Origin: CAWBLP01 sp963789495
GTDB lineage: Bacteria > Pseudomonadota > Alphaproteobacteria > Acetobacterales > Acetobacteraceae
Reading direction: 5' to 3'
Assembly (NCBI GenBank): GCA_963789495.1
Contig: CAWBLP010000008.1
Span: 62,001-126,000, forward strand
Length of the DNA stretch: 64,000 nucleotides
In this document: one piece after another, positions 34,889-42,368 of the stretch
Layout of the letters: each line of letters opens with the position of its first letter
Numbering within the stretch: the first letter of the stretch is position 1
Notes under the pieces: generated by a model
Database searches by the model: none
The model's input: only the letters and a program-made list of their open reading frames with translations
Told to the model about the DNA's origin: nothing
Translations under genes and position numbers: made by a program

Positions 34889-35563
34889 TTGGACGCCCTC
34901 ATTTCGCTTGGCCCGTACTACAACCGGAACATCGGTCAGGTCCGGGACGCCGTGCGACAATCGCGCGCGGCCGAACTCAGCACCATGACGATCTATGTCA
35001 CGGCGCCGATCACCGCGCCGGTGCTGGAAATTGCCGTCGAACCGCATGCCGTCTGGGTGCTGGGTTTCCGCGCCCTGAATGCCGCGGAATGGTGGGAATT
35101 TCCCCGCACCGGCGATCTGCCGCCGGTTCCGGGCCCTTCACGCACCATCACCGGTCCGCCGGCAAGCTACGAGCTTCTGGGCCTGAACCGGTTTGCCGAG
35201 AAGAACCCGGGCCTCCACATCATCGAGCCTTGGCGATTGCTGCAGGAACTCGCCAGCTTCAACGGCCGGGTGGATACCGACGAGAAGCGGCGGAACATCA
35301 TCCTGCTGATATTCCTGGTCTCCGAGGCGGTGCGCTTCGACAGCATGCAGGGCTTCTGCTACCGCTATGTCAGCCATGCGGAACGCTATTTCGCCGATCC
35401 GGATTTCTTCTATCGCAACCAGGCGCAGCTCACGCATCACACCTTCGACTTCAACTGGTCGGTGATGCGGGACGGCCGACTGATGACGGTGCGCGAGATC
35501 GTGGACAGTTGGCGCCGTTCGTCCGAAGCCGGCAGTCGCGACGTCGTGTTGCCTCCCGGCTGA
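34889..35563 (+). CDS. Ribosome-inactivating protein-like rRNA N-glycosylase (ricin A/Shiga A fold), stand-alone
   Basis: A 224-residue protein that matches ricin A chain/Shiga A1 in order and spacing. The block 'WVLGFRALNAAEWWEF' (56-71) parallels ricin 'YVVGYRAGNSAYFF', with Trp56 in the place of Tyr80. Tyr94 in 'SYELLGL' parallels Tyr123. 'LIFLVSEAVRF' (140-150) is the family signature holding catalytic Glu146 and Arg149 (ricin Glu177, Arg180). Trp190 in 'DFNWSVM' parallels Trp211. These enzymes remove one adenine from the sarcin-ricin loop of large-subunit rRNA. The N-terminal 'YYNRNIGQVRDAVR' fits the first RIP helix. No signal peptide and no lectin B-domain are seen. There is no in-frame ATG before the domain; TTG 34889, 9 bases after GGGAGGG, is the best start, ATG 34985 would cut the fold. 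Activity is not proven; Tyr80 to Trp is the one deviation I can see. Confidence 0.8.
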   Translation: MDALISLGPYYNRNIGQVRDAVRQSRAAELSTMTIYVTAPITAPVLEIAVEPHAVWVLGFRALNAAEWWEFPRTGDLPPVPGPSRTITGPPASYELLGLNRFAEKNPGLHIIEPWRLLQELASFNGRVDTDEKRRNIILLIFLVSEAVRFDSMQGFCYRYVSHAERYFADPDFFYRNQAQLTHHTFDFNWSVMRDGRLMTVREIVDSWRRSSEAGSRDVVLPPG

Positions 35564-35706
35564 GCGCCAGCGGTCTTCCGCCAGACGGCGGCCCGATCGA
35601 CAGGGCCGGCGCCGCGGGCGTGCGCCGCCAGGATTTCTCGCGGACCCGTCTCCCGGTCGGCAACTCAGGGTGATATACCCGCCGGTAGAATTGCCGGAGC
35701 ACAGAT

Positions 35707-36585
35707 ATGCAGATCACCCCAAGCGGCCAGACACTCGGTGCCCGGATCGAAGGCATCGACCTGGCGCAGCCTCTCTCGGACGCGGATTTCCGGACCATCC
35801 TGCGCGCCCTCGGGCAGCACGGCGTGCTGTGCTTTCCCCGGCAAACGCTGACCACCCCGCAATTCGCCGCCTTCGGCCACCGCTTCGGCGAGCTGGAGAT
35901 CAACGTCGCCAATCTGTTCCACGAGCCCGAGTTCCCCGAGGTGATGGTGCTGTCCAACATGAAGCGGGACGGCAAGCCGGTGGGGCTGCACGACGCCGGC
36001 CAAGGCTGGCACACGGATATGTCCTATTCGAAGGACATCGCGCTCGCCAACATCCTGCACGCCCAGCACGTGCCACAGCGCAACGGCAAGCCGCTCGGCG
36101 AGACGCAGTTCCGCAACATGCACGCCGCCTATGACGAGCTGCCGGATATGCTGAAGCACAAGCTCGAAGGCCGCACCGCGACGCATGACTTCGCCAAGTT
36201 CTGGGATGAGATGCGCAAGCGCCCCGGCAGCACCCGCAAGCCGCTGACAGCGGAGCAGCGCGCCAAGAAGCCGCCGGTGTCGCAGCCGATCTTCCGCCGC
36301 CATCCGATCACCGGGCGCTACGTGCTCTATGCCAATCCCGGCTACACCATGTTCATCGATGGCATGGACCCGCAGGAAAGCGGCGAGATCCTGGACTTCC
36401 TGTTCCGCCACCAGGATCGCGCGGACTTCCTGTACGCGCATCGCTGGAGCGAGGGCGATGTGCTGATGTGGGACAACATCGGCACGATGCACAACGCCGT
36501 CGCGGACTATCTGGCCGACGAGCCGCGCTACATGCGCCGCGTTCAGGTGATGGCGACGCTCGACTACGGCGCGCTGGCGGCCTGA
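35707..36585 (+). CDS. TauD/TfdA-family Fe(II)/2-oxoglutarate-dependent dioxygenase
   Basis: A 292-residue protein. The iron triad is His102 and Asp104 in 'WHTDMSYSKD' and His262 in 'DNIGTMHNA'. The 2-oxoglutarate Arg is probably in the C-terminal 'RYMRRVQVMAT'. 'GARIEGIDLAQPLSDADFRTI' is the usual N-terminal start. Family members hydroxylate taurine, 2,4-D, alkylsulfates or other small acids. ATG 35707 follows GGAGCACAGAT. The next gene, an SDR, begins 1 base after its stop, so both are probably one operon: hydroxylation, then oxidation. Confidence 0.9.
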   Translation: MQITPSGQTLGARIEGIDLAQPLSDADFRTILRALGQHGVLCFPRQTLTTPQFAAFGHRFGELEINVANLFHEPEFPEVMVLSNMKRDGKPVGLHDAGQGWHTDMSYSKDIALANILHAQHVPQRNGKPLGETQFRNMHAAYDELPDMLKHKLEGRTATHDFAKFWDEMRKRPGSTRKPLTAEQRAKKPPVSQPIFRRHPITGRYVLYANPGYTMFIDGMDPQESGEILDFLFRHQDRADFLYAHRWSEGDVLMWDNIGTMHNAVADYLADEPRYMRRVQVMATLDYGALAA

Positions 36586-36586
36586 G

Positions 36587-37312
36587 ATGGCCGAGTTCGC
36601 AGGACGCCGCATCGTCATCACCGGTGGCGCCGGCGGCATCGGCGTCGCCACCGCGCGCGCGTTTCTGGATCATGGCGCGCATGTGCTGCTGGTGGATCTG
36701 GAGCAGGACCGGCTGGATGCGGCGCGGGAAGCGCTGGGCGGTACGCGGGTGTTCGTGTTTGCCTCCGACCTCGCGACGCCGAAAATCTGCGCCGAGATCA
36801 TGGATGGCGCCAAGCCGGTCTATGCGCTGGTGCACCTCGCCGGCCTGTTCGAGAAGGACCCGCTCGATCCGGACGACCATAGGATCTGGGACCGCGCGAT
36901 CGCCGCGAACCTGACCACCGCCTATGACATGGCGGTGGCGTTCCACGCCTGTGCGGACACACGCGGCCCGGCGCGGCTGGTGCTGACCAGCTCCGTCGCC
37001 TATCGCCGCGGCAGCGCCGGCTACCCGCCTTACGCCGCCGCCAAGGCGGGAATCGTCGGCCTGACCCGCTCCTTGTCGCGCCGCTTTGCCCCCGAGATCC
37101 TGGTGAACGCCGTGGCGCCCGGGCTGATCGAAACCCGCATGGCGGTGGACACCATCGCCGAACGGGGGCCGCAATACCTGCAGGAAATCCCGCTGAAGCG
37201 CTACGGCCAGCCATCCGAGGTGGCCTCGGTGATCCGCTTCCTGTGCTCGCAGGATGCGTCCTTTGTCACCGGCCAGACCATCACTGTCGATGGCGGCATC
37301 ACCAACGCCTGA
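36587..37312 (+). CDS. SDR-family oxidoreductase (FabG-like)
   Basis: A 241-residue short-chain dehydrogenase. It has 'RIVITGGAGGIGVATARAFLDHGA' with the T-G-x3-G-x-G motif (residues 11-17), 'ALVHLAGLFEKDPLDPDDH' in place of NNAG (here H-L-A-G), catalytic Ser in 'VLTSSVAYRRG', Tyr and Lys in 'YPPYAAAKAGIVGLTRSLS', and the C-terminal 'FVTGQTITVDGGITNA'. NAD(P)-dependent; substrate unknown, possibly the hydroxylated product of the TauD-like enzyme just upstream. Followed by an inverted-repeat element. Confidence 0.9.
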   Translation: MAEFAGRRIVITGGAGGIGVATARAFLDHGAHVLLVDLEQDRLDAAREALGGTRVFVFASDLATPKICAEIMDGAKPVYALVHLAGLFEKDPLDPDDHRIWDRAIAANLTTAYDMAVAFHACADTRGPARLVLTSSVAYRRGSAGYPPYAAAKAGIVGLTRSLSRRFAPEILVNAVAPGLIETRMAVDTIAERGPQYLQEIPLKRYGQPSEVASVIRFLCSQDASFVTGQTITVDGGITNA

Positions 37313-37428
37313 CGGCCAGGCGCGCCGGTCCGGTCGCGGCACTCGGGGGAAAGCCGGGCCGTCGCATACAGGCCCGCTTGAACCAACGCTCCCGAAACGG
37401 GGGGGTGATGGCCGCATCCCGGGAGATC

Positions 37429-37598
37429 GCGCGTCGGGGCTTTACCCGCACCCCACCAGGAGGCTTTGCCTCCTGGACGTCCAGCAAAGGCTCAGCCCTT
37501 GCAAGCGGGGTCGGTTCCAAGGGGCCGGGCCCTTGGCGGGGATTCAAGGGGCAGAGCCCCTTGATGGGGGTTCGTGGGCAACGCCCCCGAAACGCGCC
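37429..37598. repeat. Shortened copy of the dispersed inverted-repeat element
   Basis: It contains 'ccaccaggaggctttgcctc', 'ctggacgtccag' (12-bp palindrome), 'tccaaggggccgggcccttgg' and 'aaggggcagagcccctt' in the same order as the copy at 11823-12154, but without the central ttggggcggggag arm. Terminal arms GCGCGTCGGGGC and GGGGGCGTTGCCC-like pair imperfectly. Its right edge touches the stop codon of the OmpA-like gene (37598-37600). Confidence 0.78.
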
Positions 37599-38698
37599 TA
37601 GCGGATGATGATCTCCACCCTGCGGTTCTGCGGCTCACGCACATTGGCGCCGGTCGGCACCAGCAGATGCGTTTCACCAAAGCCCTGGATGCTGATCGCG
37701 TTCCGTGGCACGCCATCGGCCACAAGTTCAGCCGCCACCGCCTGAGCGCGGCGCACCGACAGGCGCTGGTTGTACTGCGGCGTTCCCGACGTGTCGGTGT
37801 AGCCATTCACCTCGATCCGCGTGTACTGCACGCGGGTCGAATTGTCGGCCGCCTCCTTCACGATCTGGCGGGCCCGATTGGTCAGCGTCGCCTTGTCCCA
37901 ATCGAAGAACACCAGGTACGACCGGGCCGGCTGCACCGCCGGAGCCGGAGCCGCGGCGGGAGCCGCCTGCACGGCCGGCGCCGGCGCATTGAAAGCGTAG
38001 CGCACACCGATCAGGAAGCTGTGGTTGAACTGATTATGCAGCTCCACACTCGCCGGAGTCCGCGCGCCACCGGCCGACACCACCTGTGTGCCGGAGAATT
38101 TTTCACCGCCCAGCGTGTCCATGAACCGGTATTCGGCCGTGGCCGACAGACCGGGCATGCCGGAGATCGGAAAGGACAGACCGACGATCGCCTGCCAGGC
38201 GAAGGCACCCTGGCTGTCATCGCTGCTGAAGTTGAACGGCCCGCCGACCTGGTTGACCGTGACGTTGTTGAGCTTGGTCCACTGGTAGCCGGCGCCGACG
38301 CCAAGATACGGATAGATCCACGGCATGCCGATATCCATGTCGAACATCGCGTTCGCCATGACGCCGTAGGTGCGCACCGAGCCACTGACCGTGTTGGCGA
38401 ACGGCGTGCGCTCCAGCTGGTGAATGCCGTTGCGGCGGAAGTCGCCTTCGACCTCGAAGCGGAATCCGTTCCCCAGCCCATAACCGACGCTGCCGATTGC
38501 ATCGAAGCCCAGATTCTCGTTCAGCCGCAGATGCGATCCGCCAAATCCGGGCGTGGTGGGATATGGCACCACACGCACGTTCTGAGGCAGATCAAGTCCG
38601 ACCCCGGCGCCGATGTAGAGGCCCTGAATCGGTTGCGCCATGGCCGCTACGGGAGTGGCAAGAAACGCTGCTGCCAGAACCGTGCCCCGATATCGCAT
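37598..38698 (-). CDS. OmpA-family outer-membrane beta-barrel protein, copy 1
   Basis: A 366-residue protein: signal peptide 'MRYRGTVLAAAFLATPVAAMA' ending in A-M-A-Q, an 8-strand barrel region (about 22-235; 'GLYIGAGVGLDLP', 'GYGLGNGFRFEVEGDFRRNG', 'FMDTLGGEKF', 'HSFLIGVRYAFN'), an Ala/Pro hinge ('APAPAVQAAPAAAP') and a C-terminal OmpA peptidoglycan-binding domain ('YLVFFDWDKATLT...', 'VNGYTDTSGTPQYNQRLSVRRAQAV', 'NRRVEIIIR'). It ties the outer membrane to the cell wall. The start at 38698 gives the signal peptide; an upstream extension has none. Copy 2 lies 200 bases upstream on the same strand, and the C-terminal domains are nearly identical. Confidence 0.93.
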   Translation of the reverse strand: MRYRGTVLAAAFLATPVAAMAQPIQGLYIGAGVGLDLPQNVRVVPYPTTPGFGGSHLRLNENLGFDAIGSVGYGLGNGFRFEVEGDFRRNGIHQLERTPFANTVSGSVRTYGVMANAMFDMDIGMPWIYPYLGVGAGYQWTKLNNVTVNQVGGPFNFSSDDSQGAFAWQAIVGLSFPISGMPGLSATAEYRFMDTLGGEKFSGTQVVSAGGARTPASVELHNQFNHSFLIGVRYAFNAPAPAVQAAPAAAPAPAVQPARSYLVFFDWDKATLTNRARQIVKEAADNSTRVQYTRIEVNGYTDTSGTPQYNQRLSVRRAQAVAAELVADGVPRNAISIQGFGETHLLVPTGANVREPQNRRVEIIIR

Positions 38699-38836
38699 GC
38701 GTCTGTCTCCTCGTATCCTGTTCACGCCTTCGCTTGAGCAAAGTTCGGGCTCATGCGACGCCGGCGGAAGATGCGCGTCCCGGCGCATGGCGCAAGTCAC
38801 CACAGCTTGTGTCACACCGCCTTGTCAGGCGGCTCG

Positions 38837-38870
38837 ATAGAAACAGAACAGGGCGCCACCCGGCGCCCTG
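38837..38870 (-). terminator. Rho-independent terminator after OmpA-like gene copy 2
   Basis: On the minus strand CAGGGCGCC-GGGT-GGCGCCCTG is a perfect 9-bp stem with a 4-base loop, followed by TTCTGTTTCTATC. It begins about 30 bases beyond the stop codon of copy 2 and therefore separates the two OmpA-like genes transcriptionally. Confidence 0.8.
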
Positions 38871-38899
38871 CTCCTTCGTCATGTCGTCGTCCGCCCGGT

Positions 38900-39994
38900 T
38901 CAGCGGATGATGATCTCAACCCGGCGGTTCTGCGGCTCACGCACATTCGGGCCGGTCGGTACCAGCAGATGCGTCTCGCCGAAGCCCTGGATGCTGATCG
39001 CGTTCCGTGGCACGCCATCGGCCACCAGTTCGGCAGCCACCGCCTGAGCGCGGCGCACCGACAGGCGCTGGTTGTACTGCGGCGTTCCCGAGGTGTCGGT
39101 GTAGCCGTTCACCTCGATCCGCGTGTACTGGACGCGGGTCGAATTGTCGGCTGCCTCCTTCACGATCTGGCGGGCACGATCGGTCAGCGTCGCCTTGTCC
39201 CAATCGAAGAACACCAGGTACGACCGGGCCGGCTGCACCGCCGGGGCCGGAGCCGCCACTGGCGCCGCCATCGGGGCCGGAGCCTGACCGAAGTTGTAGC
39301 GCACACCGATCAGGAAGCTGTGGTTGAAGTCGTCCTTCAGCTTCACGCTGGCGCCGGTGGAACCGGTCGCATTGACCGCGGTGCCGCTGTAGCTGCGATC
39401 ACCCGTCAGCCCCATGAACCGGTATTCGGCGGTCAAAGCCAGGCCGGGGACGGCTTCGATTGGCACTGCCGCGCCCAGGATCGCCTGATAGGCCAAGGAG
39501 CCCTTGGTCTTATCGGAGGCGCGGAATGTGCCGCCCGGTGCAAACATATGAAGATCCTGCTCGTATGCAGCCTCATAGCCGACACCGACACCGACATAGG
39601 GCTGCAGCCACGGGGTGAGACCAACGAAGTCATACAGCACGTTGACCATGCCGCCGAACTTCTGCTCCTTGCCGCCGGTCGACACGCCGGCGCCGAAGCC
39701 CGACCCGGAATTGTCGAACGGGTTGTAGCGGTAGTTGGCCTCAATTTCCGCCCGCAGACCGTTGCCGAAACCCCAACCCACACTGCCGACGACCACCGGC
39801 CCGAGATGGGAGGACATATGGCCGGACGTGCCCGCGACAGCAGTGCCGCCGGCGACAACCGGACCGGCAGTCACGTCCTGCATCAGGTTCACACCGGCCC
39901 CAAGGCCGATATACAGGCCGGTCACAGGCTGCGCATTTGCCGCAAGCGGCAACGCCAACACCGTGGCAGCCAGGAGTGTACCCCGAAGCTTCAT
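38900..39994 (-). CDS. OmpA-family outer-membrane beta-barrel protein, copy 2
   Basis: A 364-residue paralogue of copy 1 with the same plan: signal peptide 'MKLRGTLLAATVLALPLAANA' followed by Q, beta-barrel ('GLYIGLGAGVNLMQDV', 'GWGFGNGLRAEIEANYRYNPF', 'PYVGVGVGYEAAYEQD', 'HSFLIGVRYNFG'), a Pro/Ala hinge and the OmpA C-terminal domain. Over the last ~107 residues the two proteins differ at only two positions that I can see (Asn/Asp and Ala/Pro), while the barrels differ widely. The start at 39994 has GAGGAGAAAGTCG upstream. A terminator follows the gene. Confidence 0.93.
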   Translation of the reverse strand: MKLRGTLLAATVLALPLAANAQPVTGLYIGLGAGVNLMQDVTAGPVVAGGTAVAGTSGHMSSHLGPVVVGSVGWGFGNGLRAEIEANYRYNPFDNSGSGFGAGVSTGGKEQKFGGMVNVLYDFVGLTPWLQPYVGVGVGYEAAYEQDLHMFAPGGTFRASDKTKGSLAYQAILGAAVPIEAVPGLALTAEYRFMGLTGDRSYSGTAVNATGSTGASVKLKDDFNHSFLIGVRYNFGQAPAPMAAPVAAPAPAVQPARSYLVFFDWDKATLTDRARQIVKEAADNSTRVQYTRIEVNGYTDTSGTPQYNQRLSVRRAQAVAAELVADGVPRNAISIQGFGETHLLVPTGPNVREPQNRRVEIIIR

Positions 39995-40164
39995 ATCGAC
40001 TTTCTCCTCGTTCGCAGTCATCGCAGCGGCTCGAAGTTATGGCTTGTCCGCTTTTGCGCTTGGAAAACCTTAGCTGTTTGCCGTCGCCAAGACGAGAGGG
40101 AGGCCGAGTATTTACAACCACCTGTTGCAAAAAGACCACATGCATTTTGCAGCTTCGCCACAGG

Positions 40165-40258
40165 CGGAAGAGAGCAGGAGTTCGAACCTGCCCGGGACCG
40201 CTCGGCAGCCCCAACCGGGTTTGAAGTCCGGCCGACCCACCGGGGCCGCTTCTCCTCC
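40165..40258 (-). tRNA. selC: tRNA-Sec (anticodon TCA)
   Basis: Read on the minus strand the gene has the long tRNA-Sec plan. The 8-bp acceptor stem is GGAGGAGA with TCTCTTCC (one G-T). A 6-bp D-stem (CGGCCC/GGGTCG) is followed by the anticodon arm CCGGA-CTTCAAA-CCCGG with anticodon TCA. Then comes the long variable arm 'TTGGGGCTGCCGAGCGGTCCCGG', almost the same as in E. coli selC. The T-arm GCAGG-TTCGAACT-CCTGC has an 8-base loop, one more than normal, and the last anticodon-stem pair is A-C. CCA is not encoded (CCT stands there). It lies 12 bases downstream of the disrupted selA, on the same strand. Whether the extra base is real decides if the tRNA is functional. Confidence 0.9.
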
Positions 40259-40269
40259 GCCACCCAGTA

Positions 40270-41664
40270 TCACCGCGCTATGGCGCCGGGCGGAAGCTGC
40301 GCCAGGAAACCGGCTTCATCCGCCGGCTCCAGGCAACGGCAATCCAGCCAAAGCCGCCCTGCGCGATTCGGCCGATCACCGGCCGCGGCAGGCGCGCGAA
40401 GCATTCCTGCTAGTCATTCCAATGCATTGCCACCGATCGTCACGGCCGCCGAGGGCAGCAGATCGACCGGCAGGGCCCCTGAGCCGATCTGGCTGCGGCA
40501 CGCCTCCACCGCTACCGGACGGCCCGGCAAGGCGCGCTGAACCGCCGCGCGGCACCCGTTCCGCGGTCGCTTGGATCGGGCCTGCTCCCGTGTCAGCAGC
40601 CGCAGGGCGGGCAGCCGGATCACCAGCCGGTCCGGGTCCAGGTACAGCCGCAGCACCTGCTCCAACGCCGCCAGCCGCCCCTTGTCCAGCCGCAACGCCC
40701 GCTTCAGCGGGTTGGCATTCATGGTCTTTATCAAATCGATGTGACCAACCGATCAAACCGGCCTGCGGTCCGCCCAGCAGCTTGTCTCCGGAGAACGTGA
40801 CCACCCCGGCACCAGCCATCAGCGATTCGCGCGGTGTCGGTTCATGCGGCAATCCCCAGGCCGCCAGGTCGACCAGGCTGCCGCTGCCCAGGTCCTCGAT
40901 CAGCGGCACGCCGGCGTCGCGCGCGATAGCCGCCAGTTCGGCGGTGGGCACGGCGGCGGTGAAGCCCGTGATCGCATAGTTGGACGGATGCACCCGCATC
41001 AGCGCCCCGGTCTGCGGCCCGAGCGCCGCCCGGTAGTCGCGCGCATGGGTGCGGTTGGTGGTGCCGACCTCGCGCAGCATCGCGCCGGCGCGGGCCATGA
41101 TGTCGGGGATGCGGAAGGCGCCGCCGATCTCGATCAACTCACCGCGGGAGACGGCACCTCTCGCCCGAGCGCGAAGGTGTTCAGCGCCAGCAGCACGGCG
41201 GCAGCGTTGTTGTTGACCACGGTCGCGGCCGCCGCGCCGGTGAGTTCCCGCAGCAGCGGCGCTACATGATCGTCGCGCTCCCCGCGTCGCCCCGTCTCCA
41301 GGTCGAATTCCAGCGTGGTGGCGGAGCGCATCGCCTCGGCGGCGGCGTCGGCGGCCTCCGCCGGCAACGGCGCCCGCCCCAGATTGGTGTGCAGCACCGT
41401 GCCGGTCAGGTTGAACACCGGGCGCTGCGACACGGTAAAGCGGCGCGCCAGGCGGTCGGCAGCCGCATCCAGGATGGCGCCGGCCGAGGCGGGAAAATTC
41501 CGCGCCGCCCGCCGTTCGGCCAGCGCATCGCGTAGTGCCTCCGTCACCGGACGGCGGCCGAAGCGTTCCAACAGGACCGCGGCCTCGGGCAGCCGCAGCA
41601 GGGCGTCCAGCGACGGCAGTGGGCTGGCGGGTTTCGTGGCTCGCGGGATGGGCGCGTCGTGCAT
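40270..41664 (-). pseudogene. selA: L-seryl-tRNA(Sec) selenium transferase, disrupted by frameshifts and a stop
   Basis: Pieces of one SelA occur in order but in different frames: 'PSLDALLRLPEAAVLLERFG', 'FNLTGTVLHTNLGRAPLP' and 'TVVNNNAAAVLLALN'; after a missing base near 41151, 'SRGELIEIGGAFRIPDIM', 'HPSNYAITGF', 'LIEDLGSGSLVDL' and the PLP lysine block 'FSGDKLLGGPQAGLI'; after an extra G near 40750, 'IKTMNANPLKRALRLDK' to 'SQIGSGALPVDLLPSAAV'; then an in-frame TGA at 40414-40416, an extra base near 40393 ('LPRPVIGRI'), a missing base near 40355 and 'RLWLDCRCLEPADEAGF' ending at 40270. Joined, the protein is about 463 residues, the normal SelA length. SelA turns Ser-tRNA(Sec) into Sec-tRNA(Sec). 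With four shifts and a stop, it is probably a decaying gene, though sequence error may explain part. Confidence 0.88.
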
Positions 41665-41704
41665 GGCCGCCCATGCTAAGACACCCGGCCTGGGGGGCAA
41701 GCCG

Positions 41705-42241
41705 ATGACCACGCTGATCGAGATCCCGACGCTGCAGACCGACCGCCTGGTGCTGCGCGCGTTTCGCGCGGCCGACTGGGATCGCTTTGCCGTCATGGAG
41801 GCCAATCCGGAGATCCGGCGCTATCGTGGCAATACGCTGCTGTCGCGCGAGGAGGCGTGGACGTCGATGCAGCTCATGCTGGGCCAGTGGGCGCTGCGCG
41901 GCTACGGCGTGTTCGCGGTCAGCGAGGCGAGCAGCCGCCGATTCATGGGGTTTGCCGGTGTCCTGCATCCGCCGGATTGGCCGGAAGCCGAGCTTGCCTA
42001 TTCGCTGGATCGCGGTTTTTGGGGGCAGGGATTCGCGGTGGAGGCCGCCGCCGCGGTGCGCGACTGGGCGTTTGCGCGGCACGATTTCGACCGGCTCGCC
42101 AGCTTCATCCTGCCGGAGAACACCCGCTCGATCCGGGTGGCGGAGACGCTGGGCGCGGTACGCGAGGGAACGGTCGCATTGCGCGGCTTCGTGGCGGAAT
42201 GGTGGGTGCACCCGCGCCCCGACAGCGGCGTGGTGGTGTGA
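41705..42241 (+). CDS. GNAT-family N-acetyltransferase (RimJ/RimL-like)
   Basis: A 178-residue acetyltransferase. 'LQTDRLVLRAFRAADWDRFAVM' at residues 9-30 and the motif A region 'LAYSLDRGFWGQGFAVEAAAAVRDWAF' (about 97-124, with the acetyl-CoA pyrophosphate loop R-G-F-W-G-Q-G-F-A) mark the RimJ/L subgroup, followed by 'ILPENTRSIRVAETLG' (N-x-x-S-x-x-V-x-E-x-x-G). The substrate may be a ribosomal or small-molecule amine. Divergent from selA with 40 bases between starts, so promoters overlap. Start at ATG 41705. Confidence 0.9.
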   Translation: MTTLIEIPTLQTDRLVLRAFRAADWDRFAVMEANPEIRRYRGNTLLSREEAWTSMQLMLGQWALRGYGVFAVSEASSRRFMGFAGVLHPPDWPEAELAYSLDRGFWGQGFAVEAAAAVRDWAFARHDFDRLASFILPENTRSIRVAETLGAVREGTVALRGFVAEWWVHPRPDSGVVV

Positions 42242-42302
42242 TGCCGCGCAACGACGCGGGTCCGCAGCCGAACGAACGGCAAGTGCTGGAGGCAACGAGC
42301 CT

Positions 42303-42368
42303 GTGGGGTTTCACGGGGCAGCGCCCCTTGATGGGAGATTCGGGGGCAACACCCCCGCCGCTTGCCGC
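42303..42368. repeat. Half copy of the dispersed inverted-repeat element
   Basis: 'tggggtttcacggggcagcgccccttgatgggagattcgggggcaac' repeats one arm of the elements at 4475-4799 and 11823-12154 (palindrome aaggggc-gct-gcccctt plus the gttgcccccgaa tail). The C-terminal codons of the minus-strand amidase/SH3 gene are read out of this repeat. Confidence 0.7.

Noticed and set aside
34513..34902. A 129-codon minus-strand gene upstream of the RIP-like gene
   Set aside because: Arg/Gly-rich text without motif, start inside the RIP gene; I could not support it.
33559..36585. A toxin-antitoxin pair formed by the RIP-like gene and the TauD gene
   Set aside because: The TauD-like protein is a complete metabolic enzyme linked by 1 base to an SDR; nothing suggests immunity.
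40414..40416. The in-frame TGA in selA as a selenocysteine codon
   Set aside because: SelA proteins have no Sec here, no SECIS-like structure is obvious and frameshifts surround it; a plain mutation (for example from CGA) is simpler.
40376..42295. A single 639-codon minus-strand gene
   Set aside because: Only part of it (middle of SelA) is real; the start is antisense to the GNAT gene and the frame joins the SelA piece by chance.
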